Source of the DNA: Nitrosomonas sp. | Lineage (GTDB): Bacteria > Pseudomonadota > Gammaproteobacteria > Burkholderiales > Nitrosomonadaceae | Direction of reading: 5' to 3' | Length of the DNA: 42,106 nucleotides | NCBI RefSeq assembly: GCF_021731985.1 | Contig: NZ_JAKFWH010000030.1 | Span: 1 to 42,106, forward strand | Part shown: positions 19,194 to 27,282 of the stretch, in pieces | Numbering within the stretch: position 1 is the first letter of the stretch | Layout: every line of letters starts with the position of its first letter | Position numbers and translations under genes: made by a program | The notes under the pieces: model-generated | The model's input: the letters and a program-made list of their open reading frames with translations, nothing else | Databases searched by the model: none | Told to the model about the DNA's origin: nothing

Positions 19194-19685
19194 ATGAAAA
19201 GTTTCAAATGGCCATTGATCACAATTTTATTTCTAACCATAGCGCTCTACAACTTCGCATTGGCTGAAGGAGACGGTGGTGGTGATGGCGGGGATAGCGG
19301 CGGCGATTATGATGGCAATGACCACCATGACGGTGACGGCCATCACCACCATGGCGATCATAATAATCTTATTCTCGGTATCGGTGGCTACGGTTACACT
19401 AATCCGGGATTCTGGGGAAATTACTATGGTCCGGGTTTTTATAGTCCTTATGGCTACCGCGCATATGGTTATGCAGATCCTTTTTTCAGGCCTTATTACA
19501 CTTATCCGCCCATTGTCACAGCTCCCTCGCGGCCACCTGTCTACATACAGCAGCAGAAACCCAAACTCGCACAACCAAAAACCAACTACTGGTACTATTG
19601 CCAAAACCCGCAAGGATATTATCCGCATATTAAAGAATGTCCGGGCGGATGGACACAGATCGCCCCTCAACCCTCTGCACAATGA
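19194..19685 (+). CDS. Secreted His/Gly/Asp-rich envelope protein
   Basis: The 163-residue product has a signal peptide ending near ALA-EG (about 24). It then has a Gly/Asp-rich run with a histidine cluster (GHHHHGDHNN, about 50-60), a Gly/Tyr-rich middle (YGYRAYGYADP) and a C-terminal module YWYYCQNPQGYYPHIKECPGGW with two cysteines that could form a disulfide. The C-terminal module recurs in small exported proteins of many Proteobacteria. The His run suggests metal binding, but this is inference. A glycine-zipper lipoprotein gene follows after 15 bp, so the two are probably co-transcribed. Confidence 0.75.
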   Translation: MKSFKWPLITILFLTIALYNFALAEGDGGGDGGDSGGDYDGNDHHDGDGHHHHGDHNNLILGIGGYGYTNPGFWGNYYGPGFYSPYGYRAYGYADPFFRPYYTYPPIVTAPSRPPVYIQQQKPKLAQPKTNYWYYCQNPQGYYPHIKECPGGWTQIAPQPSAQ

Positions 19686-19700
19686 TGAAGCGAGAACACC

Positions 19701-20240
19701 ATGAAAGTAATTAAACGAATATTGATATTAATGATGGTTTGCATATTAGCGGCTTGCGTCAGTTTACCAAACGGGCCTAGCGTTATGACATTACCGGGTG
19801 CCGGTAAAAATTTTGACCAGTTTCGCTATGATGATTACGATTGCCGCCGCTACGCATACGAACAAGTGGGCGGTATCACACCGCGGCAAGCATCGCAAAC
19901 TAGCGGTATAGAAAGCGCCGCTATTGGCGCCGGACTGGGTGCTGCTGCAGGCGCAGCGATCGCTGGAGGAGGTGGTGCGGCAATCGGTGCTGGCGCCGGT
20001 CTTTTGGCCGGTGGGCTAGTTGGATCAGGTACTGCCAGCAATTCCGCGTATGTCAATCAACAGCGCTATGACATTAGTTACATTCAATGCATGTATGCCA
20101 AAGGCCATCGCGTCCCAGTATCCGGCAGAATTACCAATGACCTACCTGCAAATAACAATAGAGGAATCTCATCTCCACCACCTAACTTTAACCCGCCGCC
20201 ACCGCCGCCAGGCAATCCACCACCTCCGCCTCCGCGATAA
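19701..20240 (+). CDS. Glycine-zipper lipoprotein with proline-rich tail
   Basis: The 179-residue protein starts with a lipoprotein signal (lipobox LAAC, Cys19). It contains a dense glycine-zipper segment at about 70-113 (AGLGAAAGAAIAGGGGAAIG), the type found in outer-membrane-inserted or oligomerizing lipoproteins such as the YMGG/SlyB group. A proline tail follows (PPPPPPGNPPPPPPR). A short domain with YDDYDCRRYAYEQ precedes the zipper. It likely works in the outer envelope with the preceding secreted protein. No catalytic motif is visible. Confidence 0.75.
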   Translation: MKVIKRILILMMVCILAACVSLPNGPSVMTLPGAGKNFDQFRYDDYDCRRYAYEQVGGITPRQASQTSGIESAAIGAGLGAAAGAAIAGGGGAAIGAGAGLLAGGLVGSGTASNSAYVNQQRYDISYIQCMYAKGHRVPVSGRITNDLPANNNRGISSPPPNFNPPPPPPGNPPPPPPR

Positions 20241-20247
20241 TTTCTCA

Positions 20248-20280
20248 CTGGCTTGTTACTCATTCCTGGTAACAAGCCAG
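20248..20280 (+). terminator. Strong 12-bp hairpin after the lipoprotein gene
   Basis: CTGGCTTGTTAC (20248-20259) pairs perfectly with GTAACAAGCCAG (20269-20280) around a 9-nt loop, 8 bp after the stop codon. The T-run of a classic intrinsic terminator is lacking, but position and strength fit an end-of-transcript hairpin. Confidence 0.55.
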
Positions 20281-20420
20281 CAAATAAGCAGCGCTGCATA
20301 CCCAAGCTCTAATTGAATCTCTGTGCTTAAATCTGCTAACAATTCAAATTACTCTACGCTCCATCATCGACTGACTTATCAAACAGCCAATAACTCAGTA
20401 TCATATTAAGTTAGAATATG

Positions 20421-20504
20421 CAGTTGAATAGGATCGGTGATTCATCTGCAATTATTGCCATCAGAACAGCAGATGAAATTTTGGTTATCCACAAACTGCA
20501 ACTG
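20421..20504 (+). promoter_or_regulatory. Hairpin-containing leader upstream of the 20536 gene
   Basis: TTCATCTGC (20441-20449) pairs perfectly with GCAGATGAA (20469-20477). Flanking CAGTTG (20421-20426) pairs with CAACTG (20499-20504) and would close a larger structure. It ends about 30 bases before the GTG start. The rest of the gap 20281-20535 shows nothing I recognise. Confidence 0.3.
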
Positions 20505-20535
20505 GATTTTAAGATAAGAACATAGGAGTAAAACT

Positions 20536-21060
20536 GTGCACCCGATTGTACCCATTATCATGGCACTTGGTGCCATTCTGTTTCTTGCAGGAATAGCCGT
20601 CCAGGCCCGGCTTGGCGTGCAGCGTATCAATACAATTAAACTACGCGGGAAGGAATATAAAGTTTGGTTTTTTGTAACGACTACTGTCGTCGCTGGCGTA
20701 GCGTTAATTATGCTATCGGTTTTAATACCGAAACATATGCCGTATCAACCTGAGTCAGCTTCCAATTCAGTGCAGCCTGTATTATCCAGTAACTTGAAAT
20801 ATGAACTGGATTCCGTTTTATCCAGTATGAATCTTAATAACGATGCGATGATGAATACCATCAACCGGTTCCAGGTTGAATACCAAGAAGCATCGCAAAG
20901 AAACGAGAAAAACACGATGGATTTGCTCATTCTGGAAATGGCCTACCGGATCAGAACCGAACTGCAGAACCGGAATCACCCGGAAAACCAGATCGAGCGG
21001 GAAGTAGAGAGAATTATTGGGATTCTGAAGCAACCTATCAAACAGGGAAACGATAAATAA
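20536..21060 (+). CDS. Small membrane protein of unknown function (two TM helices)
   Basis: The 174-residue product has two predicted membrane helices (about 3-24 and 45-65) with a short Arg/Lys-rich cytoplasmic loop, then a soluble, helical, charged C-terminal half (about 85-174) with coiled-coil character (MNTINRFQVEYQEASQRNEK). The GTG start is supported by AGGAG 7 bases upstream; the first ATG would remove part of helix 1. I do not recognise the family. It lies between envelope lipoprotein genes and a TIGR04073-type gene on the same strand, so an envelope role is plausible. Confidence 0.65.
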   Translation: MHPIVPIIMALGAILFLAGIAVQARLGVQRINTIKLRGKEYKVWFFVTTTVVAGVALIMLSVLIPKHMPYQPESASNSVQPVLSSNLKYELDSVLSSMNLNNDAMMNTINRFQVEYQEASQRNEKNTMDLLILEMAYRIRTELQNRNHPENQIEREVERIIGILKQPIKQGNDK

Positions 21061-21117
21061 AATAATTATCTGATATTTCTAAAAATATAATTCTATTAAC
21101 TACTTAAGGAGTTTGCT

Positions 21118-21480
21118 ATGAAGAAAATGATTCAAGCACTGTTAATGCTATCTGTCCTATTTTTAGCAGTTCCCAATCTAGCACTCGCAGATGAATATCC
21201 CGATAAGGCTCTTGAGAAACTGGGAACTGGCCTTGCTAATGCTGTGACTGGGGTCGTTGAAATACCTAAAACGATAATAATCATCGGCAACAGAGACGGT
21301 GTCATTCATGGAATGACCGTCGGATTCATTAAAGGCATTGCCTATACTGTTGGCCGTTCATTGAGTGGTGCTTTCGATATCGCAACATTCCTTGTACCAA
21401 CTACACCTTTTGTCAAGCCCACCCATATTTGGGATGATTTCAACCGGGAAACAACCTTCGTTGAAGCAAAAATGCGCTAA
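21118..21480 (+). CDS. Exosortase system-associated protein, TIGR04073 type
   Basis: The 120-residue exported protein has a signal peptide (cleavage near ALA-DE, about 25). The family-typical segment is KLGTGLANAVTGVVEIPKTI followed by a Gly-rich hydrophobic stretch (GMTVGFIKGIAYTVGRSLSG). This pattern matches the TIGR04073 family, which co-occurs with exosortase/PEP-CTERM systems. Its exact job is unknown. AAGGAG about 8 bases before the ATG supports the start. The PEP-CTERM protein at 25.6-27.0 kb agrees with the genome having an exosortase. Confidence 0.75.
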   Translation: MKKMIQALLMLSVLFLAVPNLALADEYPDKALEKLGTGLANAVTGVVEIPKTIIIIGNRDGVIHGMTVGFIKGIAYTVGRSLSGAFDIATFLVPTTPFVKPTHIWDDFNRETTFVEAKMR

Positions 21481-21556
21481 TATTTTTTTATCTCTGCATC
21501 ATTATTGCGATTACTTAGCAGTCATTGCCATAACAGTGACGCATCTATTCAGATCA

Positions 21557-22756
21557 TTACATAAAATTACGCGTATGCAAGGCAGAGAGTGATTGCGCTC
21601 TCTGCTCATCAAAACCAATCTTGCGCAAACGCCGTACACGCCCCTGCCCCATATCGGCAATCAGTTTTTGCACTTTCTCCCAACCGGCACGCAACGCCTC
21701 GGGTTGCCACGAACCAGCAGCCAGTAATATCAAAGAATCAAATACTTCTTCGTTAAGACCAGCGGTATGCGCCAGCACATCGTGACGACGTTCGATGGCT
21801 GCCGCCAAGCGTTCCAGCAATTTCGAATCCTCTCTCACATGTTGCGTGAGGTGAGCAACACCAAACGCAACATGACGGGCTTCGTCCTGACCAACCAGCC
21901 GCGCTATCTCGCCGGTCACTGGGTCTGGCGCGTGTTGATGCAGAAACTGCAATAATGATAAAAAACTGCCTTCGCCAAGCACCGAGAGTAGCATCGCCGA
22001 TAATGCAAAATCCGTTTCATCAATCAACGTTTTAAGGGATGCCTGACCACCGGCTGTGGATAAACCCAGCTTCGGTCTGCGCAACAGTGCGCGCCGGGTA
22101 AATACTTCGATATGACGCGCCTCATCAGCGGCTTGGATCGCCAGCAGCTGCATCACTTCGCGAAAGTGTGGATGTATTTGCGCGGCAAATCTGGCCGGAA
22201 TGACAAGTGCTGCGGTCTCGTTCTCGATCAGATACGTCATCACCTGCACAACCGCATCTTCAATTTCATCGTGCAACACGAATGGCTCATTCCACGGAAT
22301 TGCTGTAGCAGGATTCCACTGCGCGGCAGCCGCCTGAGCATATAATCGCGCGGCTTCCTGTGCCCAAACTTCCGCACGCGTATCGAGGGGAAAATCAAAA
22401 TCCGGTGCACCGCCTTCAACTGTCGCGCTACGGCCTGCCAATCCCCAGTTGGCATGTGCATGGATTTGTGGCGTCGCAGCATCACCGGTCGATTCAGCGC
22501 CACGCCAGCGTCCAACTTCAGCCCCGCCACGGTATACCACCGCCACCGGATCACCCTTGATTTGTGAAATTTCGATGTCGTGACCTTGCGCGCGGCACCA
22601 GCCACGTAAATGAATGGCTAGTTCCGGTGCATTGCCGTACACCGCAACCGGAGCATGCACCGGCACTGTGCGCAGTGCACGTTTTATCAACAAATGTCCG
22701 CCCTGATCCAGCCCCAAATCGCCGAGCTCGACACTGCACATATCCCCATCGATCAT
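21557..22756 (-). CDS. TusA-like domain fused to ferritin-like diiron domain (novel-looking oxidoreductase)
   Basis: The 399-residue protein has two parts. Residues 1-70 resemble the TusA/SirA fold (LDQGGHLLIKRALRTVP then WCRAQGHDIEIS) but lack the CPxP sulfur-carrier motif. Residues about 130-310 form a four-helix ferritin-like bundle with candidate diiron ligands Glu180, DEARH (Glu212/His215), Glu262 and a second DEARH (Glu292/His295). This supports O2-dependent diiron chemistry in the cytosol; the substrate is unknown. The ATG overlaps the stop of the PhnD-like gene (ATGA, 22753-22756), so the two are translationally coupled. Codon use is GC-richer than in most neighbours, which may mean transfer. 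Confidence 0.75.
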   Translation of the reverse strand: MIDGDMCSVELGDLGLDQGGHLLIKRALRTVPVHAPVAVYGNAPELAIHLRGWCRAQGHDIEISQIKGDPVAVVYRGGAEVGRWRGAESTGDAATPQIHAHANWGLAGRSATVEGGAPDFDFPLDTRAEVWAQEAARLYAQAAAAQWNPATAIPWNEPFVLHDEIEDAVVQVMTYLIENETAALVIPARFAAQIHPHFREVMQLLAIQAADEARHIEVFTRRALLRRPKLGLSTAGGQASLKTLIDETDFALSAMLLSVLGEGSFLSLLQFLHQHAPDPVTGEIARLVGQDEARHVAFGVAHLTQHVREDSKLLERLAAAIERRHDVLAHTAGLNEEVFDSLILLAAGSWQPEALRAGWEKVQKLIADMGQGRVRRLRKIGFDEQRAQSLSALHTRNFM

Positions 22757-23607
22757 AGGTAAAACTTGCTTACTTCAGCAACAAACGCATCGATAGTTTT
22801 GAATTGATTAACAGCTCTAGCCAATAATGCATACTTCTCAGTGCGTCCCGGCCGCCATTGTTTCAATCCTTCGAGATCCAGCAAAGGCCTGACCTGCGGG
22901 TCGTCGTACGACATCGACATTAGGAGATCACAAAACCGTGTAATAACCGCTTCAGGCGCATCATCCAACACGGTAAAATTGCAATGATCATATTCAGCTG
23001 TTTGCGCAAGAATGCGCGTGCTATTCGATGGCAGCGTACCTTCGCGGGTAAATAACAAATGATTGCCGTCGATCATACAAGCCGCGTCAACTGTTCCCTC
23101 GATTAATGCTTTGGCGGCATGGCGTTCACCCCCGATATGGTCGCCGTGTTTACCAACCAGCAAATCAAACAGGCGCACCGAAAAATCTTTTTCTGGCTCA
23201 AGACCCGCCTCTGCCAAATGCAATAGCGGGATCAATGTCGCCTGCGGTGAGTCGGAAGCACCCACTGCAATGATCTTGCCACGCAAATCTTCAATCGACC
23301 GGATCGGCGAATCATTGCGCACTGCGATCACACTGGTAAGATCACAATCGGTATCGCGCATGGCAATTGCTTTAACTGTGCGGCCGGTTTGAGCGGCAAT
23401 GCGTTCGGCCTGCAACCATGCCAGTGGAGAATTCCACGCTACGTGAAAGTGTCCGGCAAAATGCCCTTCCACTTGCCGTTCATAGTTTGAATACAGAATG
23501 TAATCAAAATCAAAATCGTGCTGTGCAAACCATTTTTGGAAACCATCCCAAATGGTGACAACCTTCGGGTCGTATGCAACCGCTCCCAGTATTAACGTTG
23601 TAGACAT
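22753..23607 (-). CDS. Cytosolic PhnD/SsuA-like periplasmic-binding-fold protein
   Basis: From the ATG at 23607 the product is 284 residues with the two-lobe binding-protein pattern of the PhnD family (HVAWNSPLAWLQAERI, then SIEDLRGKIIAVGASDSPQA and ALIEGTVDAACMIDG). It has no signal peptide or lipobox, and no ABC permease or ATPase gene is nearby, so it is probably cytosolic. Precedents for enzymes built on this fold are MqnA/MqnD and Thi5. The frame could start at 23640, but that would overlap the upstream gene and gives an unconvincing N-terminus. It overlaps the downstream diiron gene by 4 bp and follows the flavoprotein gene by 11 bp. Confidence 0.75.
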   Translation of the reverse strand: MSTTLILGAVAYDPKVVTIWDGFQKWFAQHDFDFDYILYSNYERQVEGHFAGHFHVAWNSPLAWLQAERIAAQTGRTVKAIAMRDTDCDLTSVIAVRNDSPIRSIEDLRGKIIAVGASDSPQATLIPLLHLAEAGLEPEKDFSVRLFDLLVGKHGDHIGGERHAAKALIEGTVDAACMIDGNHLLFTREGTLPSNSTRILAQTAEYDHCNFTVLDDAPEAVITRFCDLLMSMSYDDPQVRPLLDLEGLKQWRPGRTEKYALLARAVNQFKTIDAFVAEVSKFYL

Positions 23608-23618
23608 GCAGCGTTCTC

Positions 23619-24737
23619 TCAGAATACCGGCAGACCGCAAATGGCCTTGCCGATGAAGTCATACAATTGATCGGTTGTCGGTGCCATCACAGTACCGGCA
23701 CGCGCATCGCGAAATCGCCGCTCCACACCGACCTCACGGCGAAACGCGGCACCGCCGCAAACGCGCATTGCCGTATCCAATACTTGAGTGGCAGATTCGC
23801 CGGAAGCTGCTTTGCATTCCAATACGCGTAGCATCACATCTTCGCGACCTGTCTCCAACGCATGCAGCGTATCGAGCCACAAACAACGTGCCTGATCGGT
23901 AGCAATCCGCATCCGCGCGAGATACGCTCGGATAGTCGGTAGCTCTGACAATGTCGAATCAAGATAATCATAGCGCGTTCCCGCCACGTGATTACACGCA
24001 GCCGCCGTTGCGCCCTCCATCAATCCGATTCCAGTGGCAGCTGTTAGCACATTGAACAGCGGCAGCACCGTCTCGAGCATAATCGCAAGACCCATACCAT
24101 CCTCGCCCAGCATGGCATGGGCAGGGATTAAAACATTTTCGGCAGTAACCGGAGTGGAGTCATTACCCCGCAGACCGAGACCATCAAAACGACCGGCTAT
24201 CGCAATACCGCTGCTGTCACTCGGAACCAGCCAAAGGGTACTGGCACCTTCGGCAGCAAAGGGTTTGCTCGACCATACATACAAAGTCGCATGATGTGCC
24301 GACGTCACCCAATTCTTTCTTGCGTTTAAACAGATCCCGTTCTGATCACGCCTTGCTGTGCTCACCGGCGCCCAAAAGTGGCTACGCGACCCCGCTTCGG
24401 AAAATGCCAATGTAGCCAGATGATTGCCTTGTGCGAGCTGCTTGCGTACCGCTTCAGCACCATACTTTTCTATGACAGCAGTTGCCGTATAATGCATACA
24501 GGTTACCATTGCCGTCGATGCGCATTCCCGTGCGAGACGTTCAACCACCAGCGCGGCAGCGCGCGGACCTTGTCCCAGTCCACCTACGCTTTTTGCACTG
24601 ATCAATCCCAGCATACCGGTATCACGCAAAGCATCGATCGCCGCCTGCGGAAATGCGCCTGTTTGATCTACCTCGGTTGCGTTCTTTGCGACAATATCCG
24701 TTGCAATTTTTTCTACATTATTTAAGTAGTCAGTCAT
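23619..24737 (-). CDS. Acyl-CoA dehydrogenase-fold flavoprotein lacking the usual catalytic Glu
   Basis: The 372-residue protein (ATG at 24737; a GTG at 24758 would add 7 residues) has the ACAD fold. Helical N-domain, the flavin/substrate segment LATLAFSEAGSRSHFW, the middle beta domain (WVTSAHHATLYVW, DGLGLRGNDSTPV) and the C-terminal helices with VCGGAAFRREVGVERRFRDA are all visible. Where ACADs normally have EGT with the base Glu, this protein reads MAPTTDQLYDF. That suggests it is not a standard dehydrogenase; DszC/SfnC-type flavin monooxygenases of this fold also lack that Glu. It heads a tight three-gene operon with the PhnD-like and diiron genes. Confidence 0.8.
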   Translation of the reverse strand: MTDYLNNVEKIATDIVAKNATEVDQTGAFPQAAIDALRDTGMLGLISAKSVGGLGQGPRAAALVVERLARECASTAMVTCMHYTATAVIEKYGAEAVRKQLAQGNHLATLAFSEAGSRSHFWAPVSTARRDQNGICLNARKNWVTSAHHATLYVWSSKPFAAEGASTLWLVPSDSSGIAIAGRFDGLGLRGNDSTPVTAENVLIPAHAMLGEDGMGLAIMLETVLPLFNVLTAATGIGLMEGATAAACNHVAGTRYDYLDSTLSELPTIRAYLARMRIATDQARCLWLDTLHALETGREDVMLRVLECKAASGESATQVLDTAMRVCGGAAFRREVGVERRFRDARAGTVMAPTTDQLYDFIGKAICGLPVF

Positions 24738-24827
24738 GAATTTTTTATGTGATTGCACCTAAGCGGATGCCAAGGTGTTAGCGCTGCTTCTCACGCAAAT
24801 ATTATTTCTTGCTGTTTAATCAAGAAC

Positions 24828-25277
24828 TCAAATAGAACTGCCCATACTTACAGGCGGTGAATCCGCTATCAAACATTCTCTAAATGAATACGCATCGATT
24901 CCTTCAGTTGAGCCATTACTTTCAACGAGTACAAAACTGACACAATCTTTCTCTTTGAAAGAATATTTATATTTATCAGGTTGCGCCATGTCAGGCAAAG
25001 CAATTTCATAAAACAAAGCATCCTGGACCCACCAACGGCCTGATTCCGTGAAACTCTTTGTCGTATCATCCGGTTCCTTAAAACTAAATTCAATCGTATA
25101 CGTGCCATCGGCATTTCGTGTTTGCGTCCAGCTTTTTATCGTACCACTTTGTTCGGTATGCTCTCCTTTCCACAATCCAATCAACTTGACGTCAATAAAT
25201 GGACTTTGATTAGCTGCTGTGATTGCGTTACAGCCGAGCAGACTAATTGCCAGAAGTACCAAAAAAACCAGTTTCAT
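24828..25277 (-). CDS. Lipoprotein of unknown function
   Basis: The 149-residue product has a lipoprotein signal with lipobox SLLGC (Cys16). The mature part reads like one small beta-rich domain (GLWKGEHTEQSGTIKSW ... SGRWWVQDALFYEI) reminiscent of lipocalin-like DUFs, but I do not recognise a specific family. AAGGAAAA lies upstream of the ATG. It is divergent from the PEP-CTERM gene. Two cysteines near the C-terminus (KEKDCVSF and FRECLIA) could form a disulfide. Confidence 0.65.
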   Translation of the reverse strand: MKLVFLVLLAISLLGCNAITAANQSPFIDVKLIGLWKGEHTEQSGTIKSWTQTRNADGTYTIEFSFKEPDDTTKSFTESGRWWVQDALFYEIALPDMAQPDKYKYSFKEKDCVSFVLVESNGSTEGIDAYSFRECLIADSPPVSMGSSI

Positions 25278-25470
25278 TACTTTTCCTTTTATTACTATTG
25301 ACCCAAGAATTTCGCTTGGATTAATGTGGAAAAGAAATTATCTCATTTTTCCAATCCAACACGCATAAAGTATTTTCTCTAGCGCTCCTTAGTGTCATTC
25401 AATTCATATTTCAGAATTGATGCGTAATAACCCCGCAATACACCCGTCATATTCGGCTTCTATAATCATT

Positions 25471-25580
25471 CACGTACTGAAAAGCCAAACTTGGTCATAA
25501 ACCGAGGACCGGAAAGTCCAGGATCTGCAAGAGTAATTACAACATTTTTTTGGATGCAGATAGCCAGATTGCCTGTACAT
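25471..25580 (+). promoter_or_regulatory. Class-I cyclic-di-GMP (GEMM)-like riboswitch
   Basis: The segment follows the GEMM-I order. TCACGTAC is the P1 5' side, with GTAC 25474-25477 able to pair with GTAC 25575-25578. GCCAAAC follows (consensus GGCAAAC), then a hairpin CTTGG-TCATAAA-CCGAG (25490-25506), then GGACCGGAAAGTCC (consensus GGGACGCAAAGCC). Next comes a second arm with ATCTGC (25523-25528) paired to GCAGAT (25556-25561), followed by ATAGCCAGATTGCC (consensus ATAGCCGGGTTGCC). It ends about 50 bases before the ATG of the PEP-CTERM gene. The departures from consensus mean ligand binding is unproven. The remaining 25278-25470 holds only promoter space, with no promoter I can assign. 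Confidence 0.55.
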
Positions 25581-25628
25581 AGCCATCGTATAAAAGAAAT
25601 TTCTATGTATTACTTTCAGGAGAATCAT

Positions 25629-27020
25629 ATGTTCAAGAAGAAAACACTCACTTTTCTAGTGTCCGGCGCGCTCATAAGTATGGCCGGAACCATGCAAGCC
25701 ACCGCAGCGAGCACCGGTTTTGATAATTTTACTGCCTTACCTAGCAACGTTGCGGCGGGTTCCTTACCGGAATCCAGCCCATTTCAACTCGCTAATCCAT
25801 CCTGGACGCAAGTCTCCATCGCCAATCGCACCAACCAGTTAAGTCAAGGTCAAGCCAATAGCGGCAACTGGGATATGATTGCTGCTAATGAGACCGGGGT
25901 CGATGCAGGCCGTTACCTGTTTATGCCGTTTGAAACAGGTGACGCAGGTGTTCAGCGCATTGATTTGTTGAATCCCGATTATAATACTCGCACCGTAACC
26001 CTCGTTGCACCGGGTACACAAGGCTTCGTTGCTGGTGACGCTTCGCTCTGGACTCCGTGGGGCAGCTACCTGACAGCCGAGGAATCATGGGGTGCTGGCA
26101 GCACTAAAGGCCGCCTGTTCGAACTGACTAATCCTGTTACTGCAACAGGCTCAAGCGATTCAAATTTTGTGCAACGCTCGGTCATTCCACACGTCTCGCA
26201 CGAAGGTCTGTCGTTCGACAAGGACAATAGCATGTACTTCATCGACGAATTTAATGGCGGCAGCATCTACAAGTATGTCTCGTCTAATCCGAATGCAACC
26301 AACGGCGATGATTACTTTGCCGCTGGTCAAACTTTCGCGATGCTGGTCAACGGCGGCGGTAATGACAATGCAACAGGCGCGATCACCTGGGCACCGATCA
26401 CCGATGCTAATGGCGGTGCATTAGCCGGTGTTTCTGTTCTCAATAGTGATGGCAGCATTGATGGCCGCTTGTCCGCCGACAATGTTTTAGGAACCAACTA
26501 CCAGCGTCCAGAAGATCTGGAGATCAAGACATTGGACAATGGCGACCAAATCCTGTTCGTCGCGACCACAACCACGGACGAAGTTTATTCCTTTAATCTT
26601 GGCAGCAACACCGCTAGCTTATTTGCGAATACCTCGACTCTCGATCAAGCCACAGGTTTGGGTGTCGGTGACACGTTTAATAATCCGGACAATCTGGCTA
26701 TTGATGCCGAGGGTAATATGTACATCATTGAGGACCAACCAGGCGGTCAAGCCGACATTTGGTTTGCCACGGATGCCAATAATGATGGTGTAGCCGAATC
26801 AGTCGGCCGTTGGGCTTCCATGTCCACCTTAGGCGCTGAACCAACGGGGCTTTATTTCGACAAGTTCAACCCTAACGTAGCCTACGTCAATGTACAGCAT
26901 CCAACCAGCCTCGATGATCGCACCATTATGATCGCCGTTCCAGAACCTGAAACCTACGCCATGCTCTTGGCCGGTTTAGGTTTGATTGGTGTTTCTGCTC
27001 GCCGCAGAAAATTCCGCTAA
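25629..27020 (+). CDS. PEP-CTERM sorted PhoX-like (DUF839) protein
   Basis: The 463-residue exported protein has a signal peptide (MFKKKTLTFLVSGALISMAG, cleavage after about 27) and the C-terminal PEP-CTERM sorting tail: VPEPETYAMLLAGLGLIGVS followed by ARRRK. That tail directs exosortase processing and surface export. The body resembles the DUF839/PhoX beta-propeller phosphatase family (SWGAGSTKGRLFELTNP, LSFDKDNSMYFIDEFNGGSI, NPDNLAIDAEGNMYIIEDQ, PTGLYFDKFNPNVAYVN). Phosphatase activity is inferred, not shown. The start at 25629 has AGGAG 7 bases upstream; the frame is open from 25491 but that part overlaps the riboswitch-like leader. Confidence 0.88.
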   Translation: MFKKKTLTFLVSGALISMAGTMQATAASTGFDNFTALPSNVAAGSLPESSPFQLANPSWTQVSIANRTNQLSQGQANSGNWDMIAANETGVDAGRYLFMPFETGDAGVQRIDLLNPDYNTRTVTLVAPGTQGFVAGDASLWTPWGSYLTAEESWGAGSTKGRLFELTNPVTATGSSDSNFVQRSVIPHVSHEGLSFDKDNSMYFIDEFNGGSIYKYVSSNPNATNGDDYFAAGQTFAMLVNGGGNDNATGAITWAPITDANGGALAGVSVLNSDGSIDGRLSADNVLGTNYQRPEDLEIKTLDNGDQILFVATTTTDEVYSFNLGSNTASLFANTSTLDQATGLGVGDTFNNPDNLAIDAEGNMYIIEDQPGGQADIWFATDANNDGVAESVGRWASMSTLGAEPTGLYFDKFNPNVAYVNVQHPTSLDDRTIMIAVPEPETYAMLLAGLGLIGVSARRRKFR

Positions 27021-27052
27021 CAAAGTATCTCAATTACTTAGAACTAAGCCAA

Positions 27053-27080
27053 AACGGGAGCTGCGGCTCCCGTTTCTTTC
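27053..27080 (+). terminator. Rho-independent terminator of the PEP-CTERM gene
   Basis: AAACGGGAGC (27053-27062) pairs perfectly with GCTCCCGTTT (27067-27076) around TGCG and is followed by CTTT, 32 bp after the stop codon. The rest of the gap to 27282 is AT-rich and shows nothing I recognise. Confidence 0.85.
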
Positions 27081-27282
27081 TGGTTTGCAATCAGAAGGTT
27101 CAACGCTCTATTCTTGGTGTCGGCACCATAAAAACAATAAGTTACTTTATATATAGGAATTGTATTAAGTTAATGTAAACGCTATGTAGATAAGAATAAG
27201 AAGAATATCCTTATTCAATTTTATTGAAACAACAAATAGTTTCTAAGCAGTTGGTTTCTAATGAGTCAGTGCGCTGTCGAAT

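Noticed and set aside
19233..19704. Two overlapping long ORFs in other frames of the His-rich secreted protein gene
   Set aside because: Low-complexity Gly/His/Asp codons open the alternative frames; only the frame with signal peptide and ribosome site is supported.
25511..25530. GGAAAGTCC resembling the RNase P RNA conserved region
   Set aside because: None of the other RNase P RNA conserved blocks follow, and the segment fits the GEMM-like layout better.
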